From the NCBI GenBank assembly GCA_947069175.1, contig CAMTDV010000023.1, positions 85,818,391 to 85,882,390 on the forward strand: 64,000 nucleotides of DNA. Direction: 5' to 3'. Below, piece by piece: positions 42,095 to 53,679 of the stretch. The position numbers and the translations under genes are program-made. The notes beneath the pieces were generated by a model that saw only the letters and a program-made list of their open reading frames with translations, did not search any database and was not told where the DNA came from. This DNA is from Scalesia atractyloides (Eukaryota; Streptophyta; Magnoliopsida; Asterales; Asteraceae). Numbering within the stretch: the first letter of the stretch is position 1; each line of letters begins with the position of its first letter.

Positions 42095-42175
42095 TCAAGT
42101 GGCGGAGTGGTGAGATATGAGTTAGTTAAGTCTTTCGGCTGACCCGGGTTCGAAACCCGGCAGCCGGTTTTCTTT
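42095..42175 (+). other. tRNA-like motif in the Tekay-type LTR, plus strand
   Basis: AAGTGGCGGAGTGGTGAG (A-box-like) is followed by CCGGGTTCGAAACCCGG (42144-42160, a perfect T arm) and a T-rich TTTTCTTTTTT. Copies are at 52905-52985 and 62035-62115. There is no anticodon arm, so it is not a tRNA gene. Confidence 0.65.
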
Positions 42176-42350
42176 TTTATTTACTTTATTTTCACATTTT
42201 AATAATTATAGTTTTTAAATTCTAAATTGTTTATTAATTATGTATTGTTTAAAATTAAAATAATTCATAAATACGCAACGAAATTTTATAACTTGATATT
42301 CGATTAATAAACGAAGCGGGTTTGGAAACCCGTTTTCGACGGATGTTACA

Positions 42351-42366
42351 GTATCCCCTACTTTTA
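42351..42366 (-). other. Polypurine tract of Tekay-type copy A
   Basis: The minus strand reads CTAAAAGTAGGGGATAC immediately before the LTR end TGTAACATCC. Confidence 0.7.
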
Positions 42367-42394
42367 GAAATTTCGTCCCGAAATTTAAGTAGTA

Positions 42395-43659
42395 GTGGTA
42401 ACAGGAAAAAGATGTGGGTATTTCTCGCGCATTGAGTCTTCACGTTCCCAAGTAAACTCAGGTCCTCGTTTTGACTCCCAGCGTACCCTGACGATTGGAA
42501 TATGGCTTCATCTTAAACGTTTCTCTCCGAAGTCCATAATTTCAACTGGTCTTTCAATGAAATGCATAGATTCATCGACTTGAATGTCTTCTAGAGGAAT
42601 ATGGAGATTTTCATCGGCGAGGCACTTCTTCAAGTTCGATACGTGGAATGTGGGATGAATTCTGTTGAGTTCTTCTGGTAGGTCAAGCTTGTATGCTACA
42701 GGTCCTACTCTTTCGAGTATCTTGAAAAGTCCTACGTAGCGTGGTGCTAGCTTGCCTTTTTGGCCAAAACGAACCACACCCTTCCACGGTGATACTTTTA
42801 AAAGTACTTGGTCACCAATGTTAAACTCCAAGGGCTTTCGTCGTTTGTCTGCATAACTCTTTTGACGACTTTGTGCCGCTAGAAGATTGTTTCAAATTTG
42901 ATGGATCTTGTTTGTTGTTTCTTGAATTAATTCTGGACCGGTGATTTGAGCTTCTCCAATTTCGTGCCAACATATTGGTGATCGGCACTTACGACCATAT
43001 AAGTCTTCGAAAGGTGCCATGCCGATACTTGAATGATAGTTGTTGTTGTACGAAAATTCAACTAATGGTAGATGAGCATCCCAATTCCCTTTGAAGTCTA
43101 TGACACATGCTCGAAGCATGTCTTCAAGGGTTTGGATTGTGCGTTCAGATTGTCCATCAGTTTGAGGATGAAAAGCGGTACTGAGGTCTAGTCGTGTACG
43201 CAAGGCGGCTTGTACGGCTTGCCATGTTCGTGAAGTGAAACGACCATCACGGTCTGAAATGATGCTTAAAGGTACACCATGACGGCTTACGATCTCGCTG
43301 ATGTAGATACGAGCTAACTTCTCGTTCTTGAAGTCCTCGCGAATCGGAATGAAGTGAGCTGATTTTGTGAGACGGTCAATGATTACCCATATAGTGTCAT
43401 ACCCACTGGAGGTGCGAGGTAACCCGGTAATGAAGTCCATGGTTATGTTTTCCCACTTCCATACAGGTATTTCAGGTTGGGTTAGAAGTCCTGAAGGTCT
43501 TTGATGTTCAGCTTTTACTTTAGAACAGGTAAGGCACTTGGAAACAAAAACAGCAATATCCTTTTTCATGCCAGGCCACCAGTTGGTGTATCGAAGGTCT
43601 TGATACATCTTGTCGGCTCCTGGGTGTACAGAGTATCGTGTTTTGTGCGCCTCTTTCAT
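42395..43659 (-). pseudogene. Tekay-type integrase with chromodomain, broken by stop codons
   Basis: Integrase inserts the cDNA, and the chromodomain targets chromatin. The frame at 42892-43659 has the HHCC zinc domain (H-PGADKMYQDL..., CLTCSKVKAEH) and the core, with D in ITMDFITGLP, D in IISDRDGRFTS and E in HPQTDGQSERTIQTLEDML. The frame stops at 42892 with TGA right after KIHQI, where the family continues. It then resumes as EFNIGDQVLLKVSPWKG to MDFGEKRLR (42508-42831). A chromodomain, IPIVRVRWESKRGPEFTWER, follows in another frame near 42410-42490. A further stop separates integrase from RNase H near 43708. Catalytic residues are present, but the ORF is not continuous. Confidence 0.88.
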
Positions 43660-43707
43660 AAGGAAATCACGAAGGTTATTGTGATCGGGAATCCATATGC
43701 GATCTAG

Positions 43708-46276
43708 TTAATACAGAATACCGTCGGATTTTGTTTCGAGTTTAAGTTCTGCTCCACAAGATAGCTCATTGCGTATGTCGTTTTCTGTTATAGAAACATG
43801 TTGAGCTTCTCGGATTTGATCTTTGATGTCGGTTATGATTTGCGAACATAGAAGACGAATGGAGTTCGTATAACCCTTTCGACTGAGTGCATCGGCCACC
43901 ACATTTGCCTTGCCGGGATGATACCGAATTTCACAGTCGTAGTCATTAAGAAGTTCGACCCATCTTCGTTGTCTCATATTCAACACCTTCTGATTAAAGA
44001 TATGTTGGAGGCTCTTGTGGTCAGTGTATATTTCACACTTGGTACCGTAGAGGTAATGTCTCCATATCTTAAGAGCGAACACAACGGCTCCAAGTTTCCA
44101 GGTCGTGGGTGGTGTAGTTCTTCTCATGAACTTTGAGTTGTCTAGAAGCGTAGGCTATCACCTTTCCTCTTTGCATTAATACACAGCCTAGTCCTTGCCC
44201 GGATGCGTCGCAATATACTACAAAGTCATCACAACCTTCGGGGAGAGTGAGGATAGGTGCGTCACAAAGCTTTTGCTTAAGGGTTTCAAAGGCTTCTTCT
44301 TGTTTAGGTCCCCATATGAAGGGTTTTCCTTTATGTGTCAAAGCCGTGAGTGGTACAGCAATACGGGAGAAATTTGTAATGAAACGGCGATAGTAACCCG
44401 CCAAACCAAGAAATGATCTTACTTCGGTAGGGGTACGTGGCGCTTGCCATTCCTGTACTGCTTTGATCTTTGAGGGGTCGACATGTATTCCCTTGTCATT
44501 GACGACATGTCCAAGGAATTGTACTTCCCTTAACCAGAATTCACATTTCGAAAACTTAGCGTACAGCTTTTCTGTCCTTAAGAGTGTAAGGATGAGTCGA
44601 AGGTGTTGTTCATGATCAGACTTAGACTTTGAGTAGATGAGGATGTCGTCGATGAAGACTATAACAAAACGGTCGAGATAAGGTTTGCAGACTCTGTTCA
44701 TTAGATCCATGAAGACAGCTGGGGCGTTGGTTAAACCAAATGGCATGACCATGAATTCATAATGACCATAACGAGTTCGGAAGGCGGTCTTTGGGACGTC
44801 TTCTTCATGTACTCTGAGTTGATGATAACCAGAACGAAGGTCGATTTTTGAAAAACAGGTGGCGCCTTGAAGTTGGTCTAGAAGATCATCGATGCGAGGT
44901 AATGGGTAGCGGTTCTTGACTGTTAACTTGTTGAGTTCTCTGTAGTCGATACACATGCGAAACGTTCCATCTTTCTTCTTCACGAAAAGGACAGGTGCAC
45001 CCCAAGGCGATGAGCTAGGACGTATAAATCCTTTGTCAGTCAGCTCTTGCAGTTGACTGGCTAGCTCTTGCATTTCGGATGGGGCTAACCTATAAGGAGA
45101 TTTTGCAACTGGTGTAGCTCTAGGTATAAGATCAATGCGGAATTCGACTTCTCTCATGGGAGGAAGTCTTGAGATGTCGTCAGGAAAGACTTGTGGAAAT
45201 TCTTTCACTACAGATATATCTTCGAGTTTCTTCTCCTTGCTTCCCTTCTTGACAACGTGAGTTAGGAATGCGACATAGTTCTTGCGGAGATATTTTCTAG
45301 CTTGAAGGCAGGACATCAATTTGAGTCCTTTCGAAGGGGTTTCTCCAAAGATTCGTAGGGTTTGACCGTCTGCAAGAGGAATGCGAATGAACTTCTCGCG
45401 GCATACTACTTCAGCATGATGTTGGCTGAGCCAGTCCATACCGATTATAATATCGAAACTTCCCAACTTCATAGGAATGAGGTCAACTGGAAAATCGTGA
45501 TCGTTTAGAGTGAGGGTACAATTCTGTATAATAGAGTTTAATGAGACCGGTTTTCCGTCAGCAACTTCCACCGTTATGGATTCCATGAGTTTATCACGAG
45601 TTTGGTTGAGGATGGGTTCAAATTCTAAGGACACAAAACTCTTATCCGCGCCAGTATCAAATAACATGGATGCATAACTACCATTGATGAGAAACGTACC
45701 GTTAACCACGTTGTTGTCGGCCCTACCTTGATTGGCGTTGATGTTGAAAGCTCTTCCTCTAGCAGGTGGAGGAGCTTGGTTAGCTTGATTCACTGGATTT
45801 GCTTGAGCTTGAGCATGTATGATGTTCACCAAGCGTGGACAAGTGTTTCTATAGTGGTTTGGGTCTCCACAGTTGTAACAAGCCCGCATGGGTTGCATCA
45901 TGGGGTAGTTAGGTTGGTAGTAGGATTGGGCCGTATTTAGTGTAGGTGGTAGTAGTAAGGGTTGTTGGGCTTGACCCACTATCTGATGGTGGGTTTGGGT
46001 TGAGGGTTGGTTGTGGTTCATTCGTTGAAGTGTGCGACAGGTTTGGACGGTGTGACCTGCACGACCACAGCTGGTGCAATATTGGCAGGGGTGTTCGGGA
46101 AAGTGATGGTATTGGCAACGAGTGCATTTTGGGTATGGGCCGGAGTATGCCCTTTTGTATGGTGCAGATGAGGGGGCAATTTGGGTGATGGGTGCAACAG
46201 TGATTGGGGGGTTTGTTTGTGTGACAGCAAAGTTCTTGTTGTTTCGCTTCCTCTTGCCAGCAAACTTCGAAGAGGA
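43708..46276 (-). pseudogene. Tekay-type gag end, protease, reverse transcriptase and RNase H
   Basis: One long frame from the junction at ~46276 to ~44100 encodes two knuckles (CQYCTSCGRAGHTVQTC and CYNCGDPNHYRNTC) and a protease with the intact triad LFDTGADKSFVS. The RT shows DYRELNKLTVKNRYPLPRID, FSKIDLRSGYHQLR, VMPFGLTNAPAVF and the catalytic VFIDDILIYS. RNase H starts with VVYCDASGQGLGCVL. A one-base shift at about 44090-44100, in ...HDLE/LGAVVF, moves to the frame at 43708-44127. That frame carries IYTDHKSLQHIF and NVVADALSRK. The open frame extends upstream of 46276 into foldback sequence, but that part is not gag. Confidence 0.9.
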
Positions 46277-46926
46277 GACATGGCGGACATTCCTTTTCGC
46301 AGCGATGTTCAACACGCCATGCACTTTCCTCGATGTTCGCCGTATGTGTACGATGAAGAACACTGGAGTTTTGAATGATGGTGGCTATGGTTGACGGAGG
46401 CGAACTAAGGTGGAGCTCCGATGGTCGGTTTATCCTTGTGGCCAAGGCAAGGATATGTTGTGGCGGCAATGGTTTCCGACGAACATAGAGGAAAGTGCAT
46501 GGCGTGTTGAACATCGCTGCGAAAAGGAATGTCCGCCATGGTGTTGTCGAGATAAGAGAAAATGAGAACTGTGAATGGCGCTTTCAAGCGACATGGTGTT
46601 CTTGAGCTAGTGTAGGTGATTGTTGCCGGAGATTAGGGTAGGTAAATCGGAAGTAGGAAGTGAAAGGTGGTGGTCAGGGGTGGTGGTTGTGGTGGTGGTG
46701 GTAAGGGAGTGGTGGTGGATAGTGGTCAGGGGTGGTGGTTGTGGTGGTGGTGGTAAGGGAGTGGTAGATCTGAAATCGTTATGATGCGGTGAAGATGGTG
46801 AGTTTTAAAGAGATGGTTTTTTTTTTACTGAAATGCACCTGTTTATATTTTTACAACTTTGCCACATGTCATAACATCATTGCTTCCTAGCCTTCTCACC
46901 TTAACTAAACTTTCTATTTGATCCTC

Positions 46927-46931
<5 letters not shown>
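46277..46931. mobile_element. Foldback element B, right part only
   Basis: It begins inside the left arm (GACATGGCGGACATTCC, matching foldback A from ~38680) and runs to AGATCCT-type end ATCCTCACCCT at 46931. The missing left end and direct abutment to gag mark a duplication breakpoint. A ~60-bp GGTGGTGGTTGTGGTGG unit is repeated near 46660-46770. Confidence 0.75.

Positions 46932-46976
<45 letters not shown>
46932..46976. repeat. (TA)n microsatellite
   Basis: About 23 TA units lie between the foldback and MITE 2. Similar runs are at 36726-36745, 38306-38330, 39272-39294, 53200-53263, 53610-53674, 55881-55909, 62337-62398 and 62743-62804. Confidence 0.9.
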
Positions 46977-46977
<1 letters not shown>

Positions 46978-47443
46978 CCTATAAAAACCAAAAACTCCCC
47001 ATCACCCCACTCAAACTAAATGCTAAAAACTAATCCCCACGAATGCTAAAAAAGTTTTATTTTTTAGCATTTAGTTAAATCGCAACTTTAGTAAAAGAAA
47101 AAAATAAAATATTTTTTTATTATAAATAAAAAGCTGTCATTTTTACCGAAAAATTAAAAAAAAATTATGTGTATTTTAATTAGTTTTAGTTGTTTTCACA
47201 TTGGATATCGTGGTTCTCGCAATAAAGTGTGGTTCCTAACGGATCCTTGTCGAGTTGGTATTTTTGATTGAAACAAGTTTTTTTACGTGCTGGTGAAATT
47301 TTTTTACAAACATAAATAGTTTTTACGCCTCATGTAATTGTGGGTATGCGGAACTTTTTATAATCTTTTTTTTGCTGAAACAAGTGATTCTTTATGACTT
47401 TTGAGAAAAAAAATCGAAAAAACTCTTTGGATGAACTATTTCT
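46977..47443. repeat. Inverted MITE 2 and MITE 1 arms left of solo LTR B
   Basis: These match 39297-39764 closely in the same order and lead to the same TTTCT target site. Confidence 0.75.
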
Positions 47444-48756
47444 TGTCACACCCCGACCCGCAGCGGAATAAGAGTCGGGGCATAATTGGGTTATCACCAA
47501 AGCTCATGATGTTTACTAATATGTTTCATATTTATTAAATTCAAATTACATCTCAAATGTTCAAGTCAAATTCATACAATACAAGGAAAGGAAAATTAAA
47601 TAAACAATCCAAAATCTAAACTGATTTATTCTTCTAGGCCGTCCTATATGTTTCTTGCTTCAACTGGATCACCTGTATCATGTGTAAAAATGGGGGTTTT
47701 TGGGTCAACAAAAGTTGGCGAGTGAACCTTGTTAGAAAACATTTATTATTGATTTCTTGTTGTAATTAATATGGAAAATTTGTGCAGTAATCATATATGA
47801 GCAAACGTAAATAAACATACAATGACAAACCACCTTGCATGAGTATATGACATGAATGATAATGTATATGTTGGCAACGTCACGTTCCGCTCATAGGTAA
47901 TGAGGAACGGACGGCCTATGATGATGTATGTGCGATCAAGGCTCAATCCAACGGAGCCGATCGTATGTTGGCAACGCCACGTTCCGCTCATAGGTAATGG
48001 GGAACGGTTCCGCTCATAGGTAATGGGGAACAGACGAGCCTATGATGATGTATGTACTGAAAATGATAAATTAAATCTAAACATTAACCACACAAACAAT
48101 TGATACATATTGGATACACATTTGATCTTGAATATGATGGATGTACAAGTGTTTAAATGAAATAAATAAATAGCGACACATGATACACCCCAAAATGTGA
48201 TTAAAACAGGGAATTGGTAGAGATTCACTCACATTGGGTGCGTTCGTTTGATGATGTTTGAATGCGCACGAGTTTAGAGAGTTGATCGACGAGGAATAGC
48301 TAACCTAAATAATAACAAAAAGGTACGGTAAATAAGTGGATTTTATTAACAATTTTAATTGGATTTTTAGATTTATTTTTGTGAGTTTATGGTCACTTTC
48401 TAACTTTAAAAATGTTATTTTTAAGTATTTTTAATTGATTTTTAAATAAAACAAATAAATAAAAATATAAAAAAATGTTGACTTTTTGGGTTGACCGTTG
48501 CTTTGACCGTTGACCGGTTCGGACTTTGTGTATATATGCGCTGGGTGAGGCTCGAACTCGTGACCTCCCGTACGCGTGCACGCAGCTCTACCAAGTGAGC
48601 TACGTGTCTAACCCGAAGTATTTCTGTTTTTAATTATATTTATACACTATTTAATTTTATTCAGAAATCATTTATTTTAAAAAGGGTATGTCGGACCGGT
48701 GCACACAACAGGTCTCGAACCCGGGACCCGTTGTTTAGCGTTGCACACAGTCCACC

Positions 48757-51700
48757 TGTAACGCCTCGTATTTTTATTATTTTTCTAGTAATAATAATAA
48801 TAATAAACAAAATAAATTCGACGTTTTATGAAACTTGTACTTGAAATCGGATCTCGTCGGTACGTTCGGGCCACTCAAAAACGTTAGATCGGGTTAACAG
48901 GCCTTGGCCCAACACACCACCTAAACCTAACTAAAACCTAAACCTAATTTCAAATAAAACCCCCCACCCTCACACTTTTCGATCATCAACCTGCCCTTCT
49001 CCATTTCCCGCCTGCACACAACCCTCGCCCCCCATCCTGATCTCCCCTGCAGTTCCATCGACACCCGTTCACCTCTGCAGCCGCACCCACTCACCCCTCA
49101 CACTCGCACACCCCCTGCAACCTCTTAAACCCGACTCACACACACCCGCTTAGATACTTACAGAGAGAGAGAGAGAGGGAGCTGTGAGGAGAGAGAGACT
49201 AGATAGAACGGCGGCGATGCGGCGGCGTGGCGGCGGAGCAGCGGCGCGGCTGCGACGATGCATCGGTTCAGCAACGGCGGTGCGAGCAGCGGCGGTGGTT
49301 TCGATTAATGGCGGCAGCAGCCGTCACCTCCAGCGGGCGACGGTGGTGGTGGGTGATTCAAACGACATAACAGCAACGGCAGAAGGTGAATTGGATGGTT
49401 TTCGGTTTGGGTCTCCATTCAGATTCGGGTCCGGATCGAACCCGGGTCAGCTTTGGTGTTCATCAAGTTCAGCGGCGCAGTTCAGCTGTCCCGGTCAGGT
49501 CAGTCGTTCGGCTCAGCCTCGGTTCGGTTCTCCCAGTTTCGGTTCAGGTTTCGGTTTCTTGGTTCAAGTTTTGTTTGTGTATTTTTCGATTCAAGTTCAG
49601 TGGTTATTGTTTCAGATTCGGTTCGGTCTCGGCTCGGATTTTAGTTCCTGTTTGGCTCGGGTTTCGGTCAAGAACAGTCAACCGACTTAGTTGGGCGTCC
49701 CGGTCAACTCGGTCAACTGCCGGTCAACTCGGGTCAGCTCCGGGTCGAATCTCGGTTCAGTCAAGATCACGGCTCATGTTCAGCGGGTTCGGGTCTCGGT
49801 GCAGAGGCTCGGGTCAGCAGTGAGTCAGTGAAAGTCTTAGTTCGATTTCGGGTCTCGTTTTGTGTTCGGTCAAACCTGGTCAACTTGGTCAACGAAAGTC
49901 AAACCTGGTCAAACAGTCAACGCCAGTCAAACCAGTCAGATTCGATGTTCGGTTTGGTGTTCGGGGCCAAGTTCAGTCAATGCTTTAGTCCACTCAATCA
50001 AAACGCGTCACGGTATACTTTTAACGCCGCAAATTTTTATGTTATTATTTATATTGTTTTGTATTTAATTAGTGTTATAATCACGTAACCGAACCTTATA
50101 AAATTTGTAGACATAAATATATATATTGTTTCGTAATTATTGCGTTTTGACAAATAATATCGACACTTGTGTGTCGGGATCGTCCAAAAAAAAGAGGAAA
50201 CTCTGCCCGATTTTCTACAAGTAATATATTTATTAAACTATTCGACAAGATATATTTATTAAACTATTCGATAAAATGCATTTATTATTTGAACTATTCG
50301 ATAAAATGCATTTATTATTTGAACTATTCGACGGAATATATTTATCGATATTAGTTTTTTTGTCGACAAAATATACTTATTTTCTTTATTATGCTTTTCG
50401 ACAAGAGCATAAATCCATTTATTACAATTCTCGACTAATATACTTATTTACTATACTTTTGACAAAGCATATTTACTTATTATATTCATCGACAAAATAT
50501 AAATTTATTTATTACAATTCTCGACTAATATACTTATTTACTACACTTTTGACAAAGCATATCTACTTATTATATTCATCGACAAAATAAATTTATTTAT
50601 TACAATTCTCGACTAATATACTTATTTACTATACTTTTGACAAAGCATATTTACTTATTATATTCATCGACAAAATATAAATTTATTTATTACAATTCTC
50701 GACTAATATACTTATTTACTATACTTTTGACAAAACATGTTTACTTATTATATTCATCGACAAATGTAGATATATTTATCATATCTCTCGACAAATATAC
50801 TTATTTATTTTACTTTCGACAAAACATATTTATTTTACTTTCGACAAATATATTTGCACACTATTCGACAATATACATATATATCTCATACAATTCGTTG
50901 GAATATAAATATATATATACCCAATATGCTTTTCGTCAAATATATATATTAATTATTTGACAACACTCCTACAATCCTTTTGATGAATTTAATTTAGAAA
51001 TTCCTTTCTTAAACGATGTTAACTATATACGTACTTTCAACTCCAATTCGAATCCTTCGTCGTAGCTTCTATTATTCATGTACATTCGTTTGCCATTTTT
51101 AAGGTGACCTCGATGTCCCCTTTCTCCCACTCATCAATTCGTTGTGGAATTTCCAAAGAAGACTTAGCAATTCTGTGAGTACACTCGACCCACATTTGTT
51201 TTATATCACTTTTTGGGTGTAACATGTTTCCATATACAAAAATCACAAACACTTAAACTTTATGAAACGCACAAACAATCCTATACACATGACTACTTGA
51301 ATCGTATACTTGTTGCTTGTCTGGGGATAAATGTTGTGCTGTGCTTTAGTCATTAACTATTTTTAGCCTTGTTTGACATGCTTAGCGCTATAGGAATTCA
51401 CGCATCCACCTCCATCGATTTACACGTGAGGTCATGTTAAAACAACGTGATTGCGTTACGGTTTGATTATTAGCATTGCATGCCTTGATATTGCTCTTGT
51501 ATAGATTTAGTTGCCATGAGGATTGTTCAAACTTTATTCGTATACGTATGCTATGCTTAAACTTGTGTACTCGCCTTTGCTTTTGCATTGACTTTATTTT
51601 AAAACATGTTACAGGTTGAAGGAGATGACGCTATGAAAACAATATAGCAAGGACTAGATACACACAATTTAGACGTTAGGTTTAATGTCGACGTATCAAT

Positions 51701-51878
51701 TTTGTTATGACTTTGCAAATATTAGATTGATCTTTGTTTTGTTACATTGATGTATTTGACAATTCTTATGAAATGAAATATGGTTTAATTAATTATTGTC
51801 ACTTAATAATGTTGTGAGCAATGAGCAATCTCGTTTTCGTCTCATCCCGATGTTTCCGCCATCGGTTGGGGTGTTACA
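48757..51878 (+). mobile_element. Nested 3.12-kb solo LTR (TGTAACGCC...GTGTTACA) in LTR B
   Basis: TG...CA termini with a 5-bp CCACC duplication (48752-48756 and 51879-51883) and no internal coding region indicate a solo LTR of another, unseen gypsy-like element. It contains a G/C-rich CGGCGG stretch near 49200-49320, many CGGTCAAC/GGTCAACTCGG words near 49700-49960 and a tandem repeat (next entry). Orientation is a guess. The open frames in it show no recognisable protein. Confidence 0.8.
50411..50768. repeat. ~90-bp tandem repeats in the nested LTR
   Basis: About four units contain ATTTATTACAATTCTCGAC, TAATATACTTATTTACTA, CTTTTGACAAAGCATAT and TTCATCGACAAAATAT. Shorter TTTCGACAAATAT-type units continue to ~50960. 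The same array is at about 59542-59900. Confidence 0.75.
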
Positions 51879-53163
51879 CCACCGCTGGACTGTGTGTCTA
51901 ACCTGGTTAATATACTGATTTTTATTAAACTTAACATCTTACAGCGAGTTGATCCGGTTCGGTTTAAAAAGAACATTTTTATTTCAGAGAGTAAGGTTGT
52001 GTCAGGGATCGAACTCGAGACGTGTGCTAATTGTTTGCACACAGTCCACCGCTGGATTGTGTGTCTAACCCGGTTTAATAACTTGTTTTAATTAATCTTA
52101 TAAGCATCGTCGACTTCGTCTTCTTCGTTCAAAGACTCAGACGACCGATATTCTTCTGTTCTTGATTAAATCGTTCATCGAACATATTACTGGTTGAAAT
52201 GTAAAGGATAAGAAGAGTTAAGGAATCGAGTGTACCGATCAGACTGTATTTCTCAGAATTCCGGCAATGGTCGTCGGCTCTGATTTGTATATTCCGTCTG
52301 ATTGAATCAATTAACAGTTTTGATCGATTAGTTGTGAAATTGGGTTACTAAACAAGGATTAACAGAAGGTTTAAATGATTATACCGATTCACAGCGTGAT
52401 TTTGGAAATTCCAGAGGTGGCGAGTGCAGAATATTCCGGCTACGTCGTCTGAGATTGATTCTGGTTGATGGATTGATGTTAGTAATAGTCTAACGATGGA
52501 TTGAAACCGAAAGAGTCGAGGTATTTACCGTTTTGATGTAAGTCTCGGTTTTCCTGCGATTGTCCGGCGATTTCAGAATATCTCCGGCGAGTGAAATTGA
52601 TTCGAGAAATGGTGCGATTTTGAGCGAAATGATTTCTAGAGACTTGGGTGTGTATTTATAGGGAAGAATCACGATGAATTGGGTCTGATTTTAGTCTTGA
52701 TTCGTGGTCAGCCTTTCTCCGGCGGTTATGACTGATGTCGCGGGATTAGACATCGGTTATAACTGATGTCGATGTTAATACATACGTTAAGTCAACGGAA
52801 ACCGTCGATAATTGGCGAAATCGTCGGTATTTCCGGCGAGAGCGATTTGGGCACACTGATGACCGAATTTGATTTCGAGTTTCATTATATCAACAAATAA
52901 CTCAAGTGGCGGAGTGGTGAGATATGAGTTAGTTAATTCTTCCGGCTGACCCGGGTTCGAAACCCGGCAGCCGGTTTTCTTTTTTATTTACTTTATTTTC
53001 ACATTTTAATAATTATAGTTTTTAAATTCTAAATTGTTTATTAATTATGTATTGTTTAAAATTAAAATAAATCATAAATACGCAACGAAATTTTATAACT
53101 TGATATTCCATTAATAAACGAAGCGGGTTTGGAAACCCGTTTTTCGACGGATGTTACATTTCT

Positions 53164-53205
53164 CACGTTTCTCACAATTCAAGATGATTCTAATTTTAAC
53201 CCATG

Positions 53206-53268
<63 letters not shown>

Positions 53269-53607
53269 GGCAAGGATCCGTTAGGAACACACAATATTTT
53301 TTTTAATTTTTCGTTAAAAATCACAGTTTTTTATTTATAATAAAAAAGATTTTATTTTTTCTTTTATTAAAGGCGCGATTTAACTAAAAAATAAAAATAA
53401 AACTTTTTTTAGCATTCATGAGGTTTAGTTTTTAGCATTTAGCTTGAGTGGGGTGATGGTGAAGTTTTGGTTTTTTTTAGGTTTTGTATGTGTGTGTGGG
53501 GGGGGGGGGGCTTAGGTTTTTGGCTTGGGTGGGGTGGGGGGCTTACTTTTTTGGGTTGGGGTGGGGTGTGTTTATTTTGTTATGTTTACATTAGTTTTCG
53601 TGGTTCT

Positions 53608-53674
<67 letters not shown>
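53164..53674. repeat. MITE 1 end, TA tract, MITE 2 forward and TA tract
   Basis: 53164-53190 is the far end of the MITE 1 copy split by solo LTR B. MITE 2 (forward, with a 12-G run and duplicated GGGGTGGGG words) is at 53268-53610, between TA tracts. Confidence 0.7.

Positions 53675-53679
<5 letters not shown>

Larger units (their letters stand above)
39765..42350 (-). repeat. Tekay-type gypsy copy A, 3' LTR
   Basis: It runs from TGTCACACCCGACCC to GGATGTTACA, 2586 bp. A minus-strand TATA box (CTATAAATACACA) is at 41825-41833. tRNA-like motifs and two hairpins are listed separately. Confidence 0.9.
39765..46276 (-). mobile_element. Ty3/gypsy Tekay-type chromovirus, copy A (5' part lost at duplication junction)
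   Basis: The left (3') LTR is 39765-42350, preceded by TTTCT (39760-39764). The interior encodes, on the minus strand, gag knuckles, protease, RT, RNase H, integrase and a C-terminal chromodomain. That order, the chromodomain and the 2.6-kb LTR indicate the Tekay/Del clade. The 5' end of gag, the leader and the 5' LTR are missing: at about 46277 the sequence changes abruptly to a foldback element arm. Stops and a frameshift interrupt pol. The target site is the same as in the solo LTRs at 47444 and 56575. Confidence 0.9.
47444..53158 (-). mobile_element. Tekay-type solo LTR B, with a nested solo LTR
   Basis: It starts TGTCACACCCCGACCC and ends GATGTTACA, flanked by TTTCT (47439-47443 and 53159-53163). 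Without the 3.1-kb nested insertion and its duplicated CCACC it is ~2.59 kb, the length of LTR A. A lone LTR with a perfect target duplication means internal DNA was lost by LTR-LTR recombination. The left flank equals that of copy A, so both descend from one insertion. Orientation is given by comparison with A. Confidence 0.88.

Noticed and set aside
49184..49960. Several 63-168-codon frames rich in Arg/Ser/Phe/Gly
   Set aside because: They overlap in all frames in GGTCAACTCGG and TTCGGTT-rich sequence inside a solo LTR, and no domain is recognisable.
50276..50960. Tyr/Ile/Leu-rich frames (IYLLYSSTK repeats)
   Set aside because: These are translations of the 90-bp AT-rich tandem repeat in the nested LTR.
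53467..53676. Frames ending in long Ile-Tyr repeats (also 62243-62458 and 62617-62811)
   Set aside because: These are translations of (TA)n microsatellites and G runs.
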